Source: CAVRUD01 sp963849635 (GTDB taxonomy: Bacteria; Chloroflexota; Chloroflexia; Thermomicrobiales; UBA6265). Taken from it: a DNA stretch of 64,000 nt. The stretch spans positions 248,001 to 312,000 of the forward strand of contig CAWKIA010000024.1 in NCBI GenBank assembly GCA_963849635.1, in the 5' to 3' direction. Position numbers and translations under genes: made by a program. The notes beneath the pieces were generated by a model. That model made no database searches. It saw only the letters and a program-made list of their open reading frames with translations, and was not told the DNA's origin. Of the stretch, positions 46,328 to 55,841 are shown piece by piece. Position 1 is the stretch's first letter; each line of letters opens with the position of its first letter.

Positions 46328-46410
46328 AACCTACAAAGTCCCTCCGGGACTGGTTGGAGTTCTCGGAGATGGCCGCGGATACGATCAACCCCGGAGGGGT
46401 TTCGTAGGTT
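46328..46410. repeat. Inverted repeat after the second IS630
   Basis: AACCTACAAAGTCCCTCCGG (46328 on) and CCGGAGGGGTTTCGTAGGTT (to 46410) pair with about three mismatches over 22 bp around a 40-bp centre. A further G/C-rich inverted stretch (AGCCCGGGGTTTCAACCCCGG-like) follows to 46433. It lies between the transposase and the histidine kinase stop. Confidence 0.6.
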
Positions 46411-46473
46411 GAGCCCGGGGTTTCAACCCCGGATCCGCTTGGACGTCGTCCGCGCTGCTCACAGGCGTCCGTT

Positions 46474-48934
46474 TCAATCAATCGCACCGTTCAACGGCAG
46501 CCGGACCGTAAAGGTCGCGCCTTCGCCTTCGGCGCTCGTGGCCGTGATCGTGCCGCCGTGCTGCTCGACGATCCGCCGCGCCCCGAAGAGGCCGATGCCC
46601 GTGCCACCGATCCGGCCGACGTTGCCGCCGCGATGCCACGGCTCGAAGACGCGGGGCAGATCCTCCGCCGGGATCCCAAGCCCAGAATCGATCACCGAGA
46701 GCACGGCCCATTCGCCATCAGGATTTACCTCCCGGCCAACCCGAATGACGATGTCGCCGCCGAGCGGGCTGTACTTGATCGCGTTGCCGAGGAGATTGCC
46801 CAACACCCGGCGGAGCCTCGCCCGGTCCCATGTGCCGACAATCTCCGGCTCGCCGGCTTCGACGCGCACGGTGTGCCGGTGCGCCCCCTGACCGATCTCA
46901 CTGGCCGCCTCAGCCGCGAGCGCCACCAGGTCGATCGGGGCGAGGACCAGCTCCAGCGTCCGTCCTGCCCGGAGGTGGGCCGCGTCCATCATCTCGTCGA
47001 CCAGTGCGACCATGCGGCCGACCGCGGCATCGATCGCCCCCAGCCCGGTTTCCAGGGCCGGCCCCTCCCCCAGCCGGCCAAGGCGCGAACGCCGCAGCAT
47101 GAGCTGGGCCTGGCCTCGAAGGGCGGTCAGCGGCGTCTTCAGGTCATGGGCGGCGGTGGCGGCGAACGTCTCCCGCTCCTCTTCGGCCCGCTTGCTGCCG
47201 GTGATATCGAGGACGAACTCGACCACGATGCCATCGCCCAGCGCCTTCCCGGCGAATAGACCCCACCGCCGGGACCCGTCCTTACGGTAGTACTCCTTCT
47301 CGTAGGGTGCGCTCTGGCCGGTTGTTCCGAGATCCGCGATATCCTGCCGGGTCCGTTCGAGCCACTCCGGTGGCGTCAACTCGTCCCAGCGTAGGCAGCC
47401 CGATTCCAGATCCTCGCGAGTAAATCCGATCATGCGCAGGAAGGCGTCGTTGGCGTCGGTTATGCGACTCTCCAGGTCGAAGAAGACAACCCCGACCGTC
47501 TCGATCTCAAGGGCGGAATGGAGCCGATCTTCGCTCGCGCGCAGCGCCTCTTCCGCCTGGCGCCGTTCGGTCAAGTCGCGGCTGATCTTCGTAAAGCCGA
47601 CAAGTTTTCCCGTCTCGTCCCGGATGGCTGTCGCGATTTCGTCGGCCCAGAAGCGTCCGCCGCCCTTGCGAACCCGCCACGCCTCTCGCTCGGCGCGCCC
47701 GGTCGCGGCGGCCCGGCCAAGCTCCCGCTCCGGCACCCCGTCGGCGATGTCTTCGGGCGTGTAAAACATCGAGACGTGCTTGCCGATGACCTCCTCGGCG
47801 GTATAGCCCTTGAGCCGCTCTGCACCCTCGGTCCATTCCTGTCACGACGCCATTCGGGTCGAGCCCGAGGATGGCATAGTCGCGAACGTTCTGGACGATC
47901 GCCCGGAATCTCGCCTCCCGGTCGCGCAAAGCCGTTCGGGCTCGGGCCCGCTCGACCGCTTCCCATGTCTGATCGGCGACAAACCGCACGAGGGACATCT
48001 CCTCGTCGGTCCAGTAGCGGACTTCAGCGTGGTGGACATGGAGAGAGGCTATTCGCCGGCCGCCGCGAAGAATGGGTGCGCCGATAATCGCCCGAGCACC
48101 GATCTCGCCAAAGCGGGAGTCCAAGGTGATCGGATCCCGAGCCGTGTCGGCGACGCCGATGGTTTCGCCAGTTCGTGCCTTCTCCAAGTAGCGTGTCCCG
48201 AACCCCGTCGCAGGGAACGTGCCGGAAAGCGGCGCCAGCACTCCATCAACCCAGGACACGCCGGCATCGAAATCAACGGTCTCGTCGTCATCCACCTCGA
48301 AGAAGCCGACCCGATTTGCGCCGAGGTGGGTGCCGACCGCCGCAGCCGCCGCGGCCATCATCTCCCGAGGATCGTCGGTCTCGCGCTGTCCCTGGAGCAG
48401 GCGCACAAGCAGCGACTCCCGGGCCTCACTCGCACGCACCCGGCGCTCGGTGAGGACCTGCTCCGTCGTCTCGGTGCAGACGACGAGCACGCCGCCCACG
48501 CCGGTTGGGGCATCCTCCTCGTCAATCGGGCCGTAGCTGTAGGTCCAGTAGACCTCCTGGATCGCGCCGTGGCGAAGGATCGGGACAAGCTGGTTGACGT
48601 GCCAGGTGGCGCCATCGCCGCGCATCACCTGGTCGATCTGAGGACCGATGATGTCCCAGATCTCACTCCAGGCATCCTGCCCGGGGGCGCCGAGGATGGC
48701 CGGGTGCTTTTCGGGGCCGAGTGAAGCGCGATAGGCGTCGTTGTAGAAGCAGATGTGCTCGTCGCCCCAGAAGATGAACATCGGGTGTCGCGTCGCCAGC
48801 ATGAGGCGTGACGCCGTGCGCAGGCCCTGCGGCCAGCTGTCCGGAGCTCCCAGGGGAGAGGCGGCCCAATCGTAGGCGCGGATGCGCTCCCCCATCTCGC
48901 CACCACCCCCGAGCCACGCATTCCGCCCCGTCAT
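46474..48934 (-). CDS. PAS/GAF sensor histidine kinase, frameshifted
   Basis: About 820 aa when repaired. Order: PAS-like domain (LATRHPMFIFWGDEHICFYN), GAF domain (GTHLGANRVGFFEVDDDETV to about residue 345), two PAS domains (FRAIVQNVRDYAILGLDPNG; GVVFFDLESRITDANDAFLR), HisKA with phosphoacceptor in ATAAHDLKTPLTALRGQAQL, and HATPase with NLLGNAIKYSPLGG, VIDSGLGIP and GGTGIGLFGARRIVEQHGG. No membrane helix, so cytoplasmic. One extra base in CC 47838-47839 shifts the frame; removal restores GVVTEWTEGAERLKGY. No response regulator adjoins it; the partner must be elsewhere. Confidence 0.85.
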
Positions 48935-49080
48935 CGGTCTCCCAATCCCTTGTCCCACGGGACGTTTTACCCGCACTTTCGACCGAATGGTGGATCACAG
49001 CGAACCGAACGTCCAGTCCCAGTGGCTGCCGGGCCGGTAGCGCTGCCTGCATAGCCGGAAGGGGAGGTGAGGAGCCTTAG

Positions 49081-49506
49081 CGGGGACCGCTTTTGCGGGA
49101 AGGATGGCGCAATGAATTGCCCGGTCGGCCCCCCTTTCCCGCCTGTAGCTCAACCCGATTTCATTTCATCGCCTCGGCGTCCCAGATGAGCGAACGCATC
49201 GCATGAGGAAGGCAATTGACAAGCGACTGGATCTCGATACCATGAACCGCATCGAGCGCAACCCATCGTCTTGTTGTGCTGCCGCGACTGCGCCAACTCG
49301 CGGCGCCCGCCTGGAGCCCTTTCGACGTCCAGGCGTTGATTGGCCGATCGGTGTGCCTGGCGAGCGTTTCTCCTCACGGGACGGGCTCAGGATGGAGTTC
49401 GCCATTCCTTCAGCGCTGAAAGGGCAAACGTCCCATGGGTGATGACCATCTGGGCCGTCGCGGCAACGTGCCGAGCTGATCGCGGCCCCGGCCGTCGACA
49501 CCGAAG
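49081..49506. other. Non-coding gap before the multicopper oxidase
   Basis: No protein-like frame or clear hairpin on either strand. It presumably holds the oxidase promoter, but no confident -10/-35 pair was found. Confidence 0.4.
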
Positions 49507-51055
49507 TTGGGTCTCTCCCGTCGTCACCTGCTGGCCGCGGGTCTCGGCATCGGCGGGGCGGGACTGGTCGCGGGTGCCGTCCGACGGCCCGCACAGAGTA
49601 AGGACGCGACGCCCGAGGCGATACATGAGGGCCATCTGGAGGAAGCGCCGGGCGGTGTCGGTGGAGGGCCGTATCCCTGGGAGCCAGCCGATCTCGTCGA
49701 GCCTGAGGTTCGCACATCATCCGACGGTACGCTGAGCACGACCCTCAAGGTGGGTTACGCCTACCAGGACATAGGAGGCTATCGCCTCAATCTGCGCACC
49801 TATGAGGGCGCTATCCCGGACCGACACTCCGCGTCCGCCCCGGTGACTCGCTACGCATCGAGTTGATCAACGATCTACCGCCGAACCGCGATGCGGCACC
49901 CGTCTCGGGCAACCTACCCCACCACTTCAACACCACGAATTTCCACCTTCACGGCTCCCACGTCAGCCCAGGCGAACTCAGCGACAATGTGTTGCGCAGC
50001 ATGGAGCCGGGAGGGACCTACCCCATCGAAATCGATCTACCCAGCGATCACACGCAGGGGACCTACTGGTACCACCCCCACCACCACGGAAGCTCCGATA
50101 TCCAGATCAGCAGCGGGATGGCGGGTGTTGTCGTCATCGAGGGGGACTTCGCCGACGTTCCGGAGATTGCCAGCGCGACGGAGCGGGTCCTGGTCCTCAA
50201 TGAAGTGCTCTTCGACTACCTCGGGACCATCGAAATCTACGACACTGTCTGGCCGGAAGCCGTGCCGCGCTTTCTCACCTCAACGGCCAGCGGGAGCCGA
50301 TCCTCCGGCTTCACCCCCGCGAAGTCCAGCGCTGGCGGATCGTCCACGCTGGCCACGAGAACAACCTACGGCTGGCCCTCGGTGGCCATATGCTGCACAG
50401 CATTGCCTTCGATGGAATCCAGGCGGCCCGTCTCGGCGACGATGCGAGCATCGTCATCGCACCCGGCCAGCGGGTCGACGTATTGGTCCAGGCGGGAGAG
50501 CCTGGCAGCTATGAACTGGCCGCCTTGCCCAACGATCAGGGGTATCCATCGCCGACAGGGATTCTCGCGCACATTGTCGTGGAGGGAGAGCGAATGGCGA
50601 TGGAGTTACCGCGTTCTCTGCCCACGCCGCCCCTGGCGTCGATCGCCGACGACGAACTGACGGGTACCCGCGTCGTCACGTTCTCAGCGCGTGATCCAGA
50701 GAACGGGGCCGCCGCGAATTTCCAGGAGTTCGCCTTCACGGTAGATGGCCGCCTGTTCGATCCCGACCGGGTCGATCACCGGATTCAACTCGGTGCCGTC
50801 GAGGAGTGGACGGTCGTCAACGACCATAACAGCGACCACGTCTTCCACATCCACACCAACCCATTCCAGGTAACCGCGATCGGCGGCACCCTCCTTCCCG
50901 AGCCAGTTTGGCGGGATACGGTCGTCGTGCCGCGCAACGGCAACGTCACGTTCCGCTCCCGCTTCCTCGACTACCCTGGCAAGACGGTGCTGCACTGCCA
51001 CATGCTGAACCACGAGACCCTCGGCATAATGCAGATCGTCGAGTTCGTCGTCTGA
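49507..51055 (+). CDS. TAT-exported multicopper oxidase, two frameshifts
   Basis: MGLSRRHLLAAGLGIGGAGL is a twin-arginine signal. Copper sites are complete: HLHGSH and YWYHPHHHGSS in domain 1, HVFHIHTNPFQV and HCHMLNHETLGIM in domain 3 (type 1 site with axial Met). One missing G near 49818-49819 and one missing C near 50278-50280 divide the gene into three frames; adding them gives GPTLRVRPGDSLRIELINDL and LNGQREPILRLHPREVQRWR. Repaired length about 515 aa, CotA/bilirubin-oxidase-like. Expected reaction: four-electron O2 reduction with phenols, metals or bilirubin. TTG 49507 is the apparent start. Confidence 0.82.
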
Positions 51056-51221
51056 CACTGCAACGGACTTCGCCAGAGGTTGGTCAAAGAGCGAGCCGGC
51101 ATGCTCTTGAACGAGAGAAAAGAATCGCCTAAACGGTTAGCGTGTTCCGGTCCCCGCTCGTAACAGATGTTAAATTCTTGCGAATGCTTGTATGCTCAAG
51201 ATTGTCATGTTGGAGGCTACC

Positions 51222-51548
51222 ATGGACCCGCTCACCGTCAACGAAGTCGCCAACCAGCTTCGTATTAGTCCAATGACCGTGCGCCGGCACATCGCAGCCG
51301 GCCGCCTGCATGCGGTGCGGATTGGTCGAAGCATTCGCATCAGTCGAGATGCGGTCGAGCATTTCACGGTGCCAGTTGCGCCCGATGCCACTCGCGGCCA
51401 CGTCGTCGATGAGCCCGAGCCACGTCCTTTCACGTTCGATGATCCGCTTTGGGACATCGTCGGCATGATCAAGGACGGCCCGCCGGACCTCGCGGCAAAT
51501 CACGACCGCTACTTGGCGGAATCGTACTCCGACACGCACGCGGAGTGA
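51222..51548 (+). CDS. Excisionase/MerR-type HTH antitoxin of a PIN-like locus
   Basis: 108 aa. MDPLTVNEVANQLRISPMTV plus RRHIAAGRLHAVRIGRSIRI is the excisionase-type winged HTH. The tail FDDPLWDIVGMIKDGPPDLA resembles the toxin-binding tail of antitoxins paired with PIN toxins. GGAGG five bases before ATG 51222 sets the start (51192 is an upstream in-frame ATG). Its stop overlaps a GTG opening a short PIN-like frame. Confidence 0.72.
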   Translation: MDPLTVNEVANQLRISPMTVRRHIAAGRLHAVRIGRSIRISRDAVEHFTVPVAPDATRGHVVDEPEPRPFTFDDPLWDIVGMIKDGPPDLAANHDRYLAESYSDTHAE

Positions 51549-51691
51549 TCGACCGGCGCACAGTTGGGCAGCGGGTGTTCGTTGACACAGGGCCTATGCC
51601 GGGTTGGCGAATGAAGGTGATGTACGTCATGGCGGCGCGCTCGATGATCGAGTCGATGACGGTCAATTGGAGGGGGCGGGTCAGCTCATGA
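51545..51691 (+). pseudogene. PIN-domain toxin remnant
   Basis: GTG overlaps the antitoxin stop (GAGTGA). The 48-aa product begins VIDRRTVGQRVFVDTG, a PIN-type first strand with its acidic residue, but then runs into unrelated sequence and stops; PIN toxins are about 130 aa with three or four acidic residues. Probably a truncated toxin. Confidence 0.4.
51605..51690 (-). pseudogene. Possible relic of a ClpX C-terminus
   Basis: On the minus strand the frame reads ELTRPLQLTVIDSIIERAA, close to the ClpX end encoded at 52505-52575 (RSRPLLMTVNDSIIPYAETA); the DNA also matches at about three of four positions over some 36 bp. No other ClpX sequence adjoins it. A short duplication is the simplest explanation. 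Confidence 0.35.
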
Positions 51692-51737
51692 GCTTCTGGT
51701 CCGACGCGTTCGGCAAGTCTCCCCCTATAATCGCCAT

Positions 51738-52094
51738 ATGACATGGGACGTCGAGTACACGGACGAGTTCGGCGTCTGGTTCGAGGGCATAGACGAAGAC
51801 ACCCAGGCGGCGATCGCCAAAGTAATCGAGGCGCTTCAGCACGACGGTCCCGCACTGGGTCGCCCGTTCGTCGACACCGTCAAGCGATCCCGGCACGCCA
51901 ACATGAAAGAGCTGCGTCCACCTGCTACTTACATCCGCGTCCTCTTTGCCTTCGACCCACGACGCATGGCGATCCTCCTGCTGGGAGGAGACAAGACCGG
52001 GCGCTGGCGGAGTTGGTACGACGAGGCGATTCCCGTTGCCGATCGACTGTACGACGATCACCTGCGGACCCTGCGTGAGGAGGGGCTACTCTAA
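51738..52094 (+). CDS. HigB/RelE-family toxin (Gp49-like)
   Basis: 118 aa, MTWDVEYTDEFGVWFEGIDE, with the family blocks LGRPFVDTVKRSRHANMKEL and YIRVLFAFDPRRMAILLLGG DKTG, followed by WYDEAIPVADRLYDDHLRTL. This is the usual length for HigB-type toxins, which are ribosome-dependent mRNA endonucleases. Its TAA overlaps the ATG of the next gene (TAATG), the standard toxin-first HigBA order. Confidence 0.88.
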   Translation: MTWDVEYTDEFGVWFEGIDEDTQAAIAKVIEALQHDGPALGRPFVDTVKRSRHANMKELRPPATYIRVLFAFDPRRMAILLLGGDKTGRWRSWYDEAIPVADRLYDDHLRTLREEGLL

Positions 52095-52435
52095 TGACCA
52101 AGACGAAACCGTGGGCCGAACTGGCCGAAAAGATCGAGGCCGACCCAGTTCGCCGTGCGCGGATGGCGGAGTACAAGCGAGTGATCGAAGACGTACTTGC
52201 GTTGACCCGACTTCGAGCCGAGTTGGGGTTGCCGGAGTATGACGTGGAAGGCGAACTTGACGCTGATCCGGCCAATGTTCCCTTCACCGAGGGCCAAGAG
52301 GCCCTATATGTCTCGGCACTTCGTGGCTACATCGAAGCAATGGGCGGTCGCCTGGATATCAACGCCGTCTTCCCGGATGGCACGCTGACGCTGCTGTCCG
52401 GTCGGCGCTGGGCAGCGTCCGTTCAGACCAAATGA
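52094..52435 (+). CDS. HigA/XRE-type antitoxin with degenerate HTH
   Basis: 113 aa. The N-terminus (MTKTKPWAELAEKIEADPVR) and the C-terminal ALYVSALRGYIEAMGGRLDI are typical of XRE antitoxins paired with this toxin. The part between, where a glutamine-rich helix-turn-helix (LTQ...VSQxNVSRIE) is expected, reads LGLPEYDVEGELDADPANVP then FTEGQE; the recognition-helix residues are lost or changed. It may still neutralise the toxin but bind DNA poorly. Its stop lies inside a 38-bp palindrome. Confidence 0.8.
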   Translation: MTKTKPWAELAEKIEADPVRRARMAEYKRVIEDVLALTRLRAELGLPEYDVEGELDADPANVPFTEGQEALYVSALRGYIEAMGGRLDINAVFPDGTLTLLSGRRWAASVQTK

Positions 52436-52470
52436 GACGACCCGACGCAGCGCTGCGTCGGGTCGTCTCA
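52433..52470. terminator. Perfect 38-bp palindrome between higA and clpX
   Basis: A perfect inverted repeat with no loop (half-site TGAGACGACCCGACGCAGC), starting at the TGA of higA and lying 35 bp from the clpX stop on the other strand. Convergent genes make a bidirectional terminator likely, although T-runs are weak. Confidence 0.7.
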
Positions 52471-52504
52471 CCTCCCGTTGAAGATTCCTCGTCCAATAAG
52501 GCAG

Positions 52505-53755
52505 CTACGCCGTCTCCGCGTACGGGATGATCGAGTCGTTGACCGTCATCAACAGTGGGCGGGAGCGGTTGTTGATGACGTTCGCGTCGACGACGCACTT
52601 GCGCACGTTCTCTAGGGAGGGGATCTCGTACATCACCTCGAGGAGGATCTCCTCGATGGTGGTGCGGAGGCCGCGCGCGCCGGTCTTGCGCTCTTCCGCC
52701 TGAGTGGCGGTCGCTTCCAGGGCGTCTGGGGTGAACACCAACTCCACGTTGTCCAGCTTGAAGAACTTCTGGTACTGCTTGACGACCGCGTTGCGCGGCT
52801 CGGTCAGGATCCGCATCAACTCCGGCCGGGTCAGGTGATCGAGCGAGACCGAGACCGGCAGGCGGCCGACGAATTCGGGGATCAGGCCGTACTTGAGCAG
52901 ATCGTCGTGGGTCAGATTGACGAGCGGATTCGGTCCGGCATCGGTCGCATCTTCGTGACTGCCGCCAAAGCCCATCAGGTTCTGCTTGCCAGTCCGCTTG
53001 GTGACGATCTCTTCCAGGCCCTCGAACGCCCCGCCACAGATGAAGAGGATGTTGCGGGTGTCGATCTGGATGTATTCCTGGTGGGGGTGCTTGCGGCCGC
53101 TCTGGGGCGGCACGTTGGCGACGGTCCCCTCGATGATCTTGAGGAGGGCCTGCTGCACGCCCTCGCCGGAGACGTCGCGGGTGATGCTCGGGTTATCGGC
53201 CTTGCGCGAGATCTTGTCGATCTCGTCGATGTAGATGATCCCGGTCTGGGCCCGCTGGACATCGCCGCCGGCCACCTGGATCAGGCGGAGGAGGATATTT
53301 TCGACGTCCTCGCCGACGTAGCCGGCTTCGGTCAGCGCCGTCGCGTCCGCGATCGAGAAGGGGACATCGAGGAGCTTGGCCAACGTCTGAGCGAGCAGGG
53401 TCTTACCACAGCCGGTTGGACCGACGAGGAGGATGTTGCTCTTCTGGAGCTCGACATCGTCGTCGCTGGTCAGGCCGGCATTGATTCGCTTGTAGTGGTT
53501 GTAGACCGCGACCGAGAGGATCTTCTTGGCCCGATCCTGGCCGATCACGTACTGGTTGAGCTGGTCGTAGAGCTTGCGAGGGGCGGGGATCCGCGTCAGG
53601 GTCGGTTCCTGCCGGGGCGTGCTCGGCTCGTCCTCTTCGATGATCTCACGGCAGAGCTGCACACACTCGTCGCAGATGTACACCTGATTTGGACCGGCGA
53701 TCAATCGCCGGACCTCTTCCTGACCCTTGTTGCAGAATGAACACCGGTAATGCAC
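52505..53755 (-). CDS. clpX: ATP-dependent Clp protease ATP-binding subunit ClpX
   Basis: 416 aa, standard length. The N-terminal zinc domain has CSFCNKGQEEV and CDECVQLC. AAA+ motifs: Walker A LLVGPTGCGKTLLAQTLAKL, Walker B IIYIDEIDKI, pore loop GYVGEDVENI, the GFGG loop in NLMGFGGSHEDAT (ClpP-contact IGF replaced by MGFG-type), sensor-2 AEERKTGARGLRTTIEEILL. GTG start with GAGGTG six bases before. ClpX unfolds tagged substrates for ClpP, whose gene lies just upstream (88-bp gap). Confidence 0.97.
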   Translation of the reverse strand: MHYRCSFCNKGQEEVRRLIAGPNQVYICDECVQLCREIIEEDEPSTPRQEPTLTRIPAPRKLYDQLNQYVIGQDRAKKILSVAVYNHYKRINAGLTSDDDVELQKSNILLVGPTGCGKTLLAQTLAKLLDVPFSIADATALTEAGYVGEDVENILLRLIQVAGGDVQRAQTGIIYIDEIDKISRKADNPSITRDVSGEGVQQALLKIIEGTVANVPPQSGRKHPHQEYIQIDTRNILFICGGAFEGLEEIVTKRTGKQNLMGFGGSHEDATDAGPNPLVNLTHDDLLKYGLIPEFVGRLPVSVSLDHLTRPELMRILTEPRNAVVKQYQKFFKLDNVELVFTPDALEATATQAEERKTGARGLRTTIEEILLEVMYEIPSLENVRKCVVDANVINNRSRPLLMTVNDSIIPYAETA

Positions 53756-53843
53756 GCGCCCACCTCGCGTAGCGCTCTTCGCGCCGTACCGCCCTGATTC
53801 CTCCGAGGGCCTAAAAACGGCCCGCCTTCAGAAAGGAGCGGCG

Positions 53844-54533
53844 TTAGGACCGGGAGGTCCCGTTCGTCTTCGTCGCGGAGCCGGTCCCGTTGCCGGAGCC
53901 GTCCCCACCGATGCGCTCGAGCGCCCCGATCTTGTGCGCCGGTTCGAGGACATCGTCGATGATGCCGTAATCCTTCGCCTCGTGCGCGGTCATGTAATAG
54001 TCGCGTTCGGTATCGCGCTTGACCTTGTCGAACGGCTGGCCGGTATGCAGGGCCAGGATCTCGGTCAACTTGGTCGTCAAATTCAAGGTTTCGCGGGCGG
54101 CGACCTCGATGTCCGGGACGTTGCCCCGGAACCCGGCCGACCCCTGGTGGACCATCACCCGGGCGTTGGGAAGCGCAAAACGTTTCCCGTGGGTGCCCCC
54201 GGCCAGCAGCACCGCGGCCATACTGGCACCCATCCCCATGCAGAACGTGGCAACGTCGGGCTTAATCATCTGCATCGTATCATAGATGGCGAGGCCGGAA
54301 TAGACGACGCCACCCGGGGAGTTGATGTACAGGCGGATGTCCTGGGTCGGGTCATCGTGCTCCAGAAAGAGCATCTGGGCGATGATCGCGTTGGCGACCT
54401 GGTCCTCGACCGGGGTGCCCAGGAAGATGATCCGATCCCGAAGCAGGCGGGAGTAGATGTCGAAAGCCCGCTCGCCCCGGTTGCTGGTTTCCACCACCAT
54501 GGGGATCAGGTTTTCGATCGTCGGGATCTCCAT
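53844..54533 (-). CDS. clpP: ATP-dependent Clp protease proteolytic subunit ClpP
   Basis: 229 aa including a Gly/Asn/Ser-rich C-terminal extension (GGDGSGNGTGSATKTNGTSR). The catalytic serine is in TFCMGMGASMAAVLLAGG, the histidine in RVMVHQGSAGF, and the aspartate in VKRDTERDYYM. RDRIIFLGTPVEDQVANAII and LYINSPGGVVYSGLAIYDTM complete the fold. Self-compartmentalised serine protease, working with ClpX encoded next. AGAGG precedes the ATG. Confidence 0.96.
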   Translation of the reverse strand: MEIPTIENLIPMVVETSNRGERAFDIYSRLLRDRIIFLGTPVEDQVANAIIAQMLFLEHDDPTQDIRLYINSPGGVVYSGLAIYDTMQMIKPDVATFCMGMGASMAAVLLAGGTHGKRFALPNARVMVHQGSAGFRGNVPDIEVAARETLNLTTKLTEILALHTGQPFDKVKRDTERDYYMTAHEAKDYGIIDDVLEPAHKIGALERIGGDGSGNGTGSATKTNGTSRS

Positions 54534-54867
54534 CGATATGGTTCCTCTCGTCGCGTGATGGGGCGGCGACTGCCAGCCCCGGCGGGGAGCCGCCCTCTGG
54601 GCTCACCCATCGCGCTATGATACTCCGCCCAGCATACCGAACGTAAGGAGATCCGGTGCTGATCTTCGGTACCGGGCACGTAGGCGGTTGGTCATGCCCC
54701 GAGGACCGACGCCCGGCCCGCGCAAGGCACACACCAGATTGGTATCTGCGCCGATGGTCATCCGAACGCCAGATTGCTCCGGGATTGACGCCGGATTGGA
54801 CTTCTTGTGATCGCGGCCCCATCTCGACCGATGCCGCCTCACCGCTTAAATGGGTACCGGCCGCCGG
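54534..54867. other. Intergenic region upstream of clpP
   Basis: No gene. It should contain the clp promoter on the minus strand (GAGTATCATAGCG near 54610-54622 is a weak -10 candidate). No strong hairpin was found. Confidence 0.4.
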
Positions 54868-55754
54868 CTACTGAAAGCGAATCTCGTCCACGTCGGCGAC
54901 AGGCTCGTACCCGATCTCCTGGTAGATATGGTTACTCGTCGGGTTGCCAAGGTCGGTGAAGAGGTGGCAGGCACGGCGCCCCAGATCGAGCATGCGCTGG
55001 CTGAGCGTAGCCACGGCTGCTGTGCCATAGCCTCCGCGACGGAAAGACGGCGGCGTATACACCGCGCCGATCCGGACCCCGGTCGCCGTCGTCGCCTGGG
55101 CGCCGGCCATCGCTCGTGGTTCCCCAGAGTCATCTACCCAGAAGTAGAGGGATGTGAACGGATCGCCGGGCGTCTCCGGGGGCGCGAGGCGACGGTTCGC
55201 GACGGCCTCGGGGTCGAAGGGCACCTCGGCGCCGAAGATGTCGAGGTGCATGCCCGCCAGCCACGGCACGACGGTTGCCCGGTCCGCGGTCGTCGCCACC
55301 CGCAGCCGCCCCGGCGGCAGCGTCAACGGACGAACGGACTCCAGCTCGTGGATCCGCTCCCGGACCGCCAGCCTCCAGGTTTGCCCCGTGCGCCGGGTCC
55401 AGGCCTCGGCGAAATCCTGGGCGACCGTGGGCGGCGCCAGGACACCCGGCAGATCGGGGTGCTCTACCTGGACGATCTCTGCCAGCTCCTCCAGCACAGG
55501 CGACCCGGCGAAGTCAACCCCGGACGCCGGCGACAGGATCAGGCTGAGGCCAGAGCGAAGGGCGCCGGCGATCACCCGGCCATTCTCCTCGATCGTCGCG
55601 AAGAACGAGGACTCGGCATCAGGTCGCGCGCCTGTTCCCCGCGCCAGCGCTAACGCGAGGCCGAACGGCAGATGATGCCGGGCTTCCTCAGCTAGAAAAA
55701 GGGCTCGGCCCGCTCCAGGAACCTCCTTGCGTCCGGGAACACCACAAGGCGCAT
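54868..55754 (-). CDS. GNAT-family N-acetyltransferase, frameshifted
   Basis: The visible frame ends with the GNAT core (VYTPPSFRRGGYGTAAVATL, acetyl-CoA loop RxxGxG/A; NPTSNHIYQEIGYEPVADVD). The true N-terminus, MRLVVFPDARRFLERAEPFF from ATG 55754 (GGAGG seven bases upstream), runs into TAG; a one-base loss in the run 55696-55700 (minus strand TTTTTC) explains this and restores LAEEARHHLPFGLALA. About 295 aa when repaired. Acceptor unknown. It lies between tig and clpP on the same strand. Confidence 0.8.
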
Positions 55755-55794
55755 CGCCATCCCTCCACCGCCTCTGTTCGTCCTGAAAACGAAG

Positions 55795-55827
55795 AACGCC
55801 CCGGCCACTCGGGGTGGCCGGGGCGTT
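55795..55827 (-). terminator. Rho-independent-type terminator of tig
   Basis: Two perfect 14-bp arms (AACGCCCCGGCCAC and its complement) around a five-base loop, lying 15 bp after the tig stop. On the minus strand it is followed by TCTTCGTTTTC, a fair U-rich tail. Confidence 0.8.
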
Positions 55828-55841
55828 ACCAACGGAGTGGG

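Noticed and set aside
49203..49442. 79-codon frame upstream of the oxidase
   Set aside because: No ribosome site, and a composition typical of random frames.
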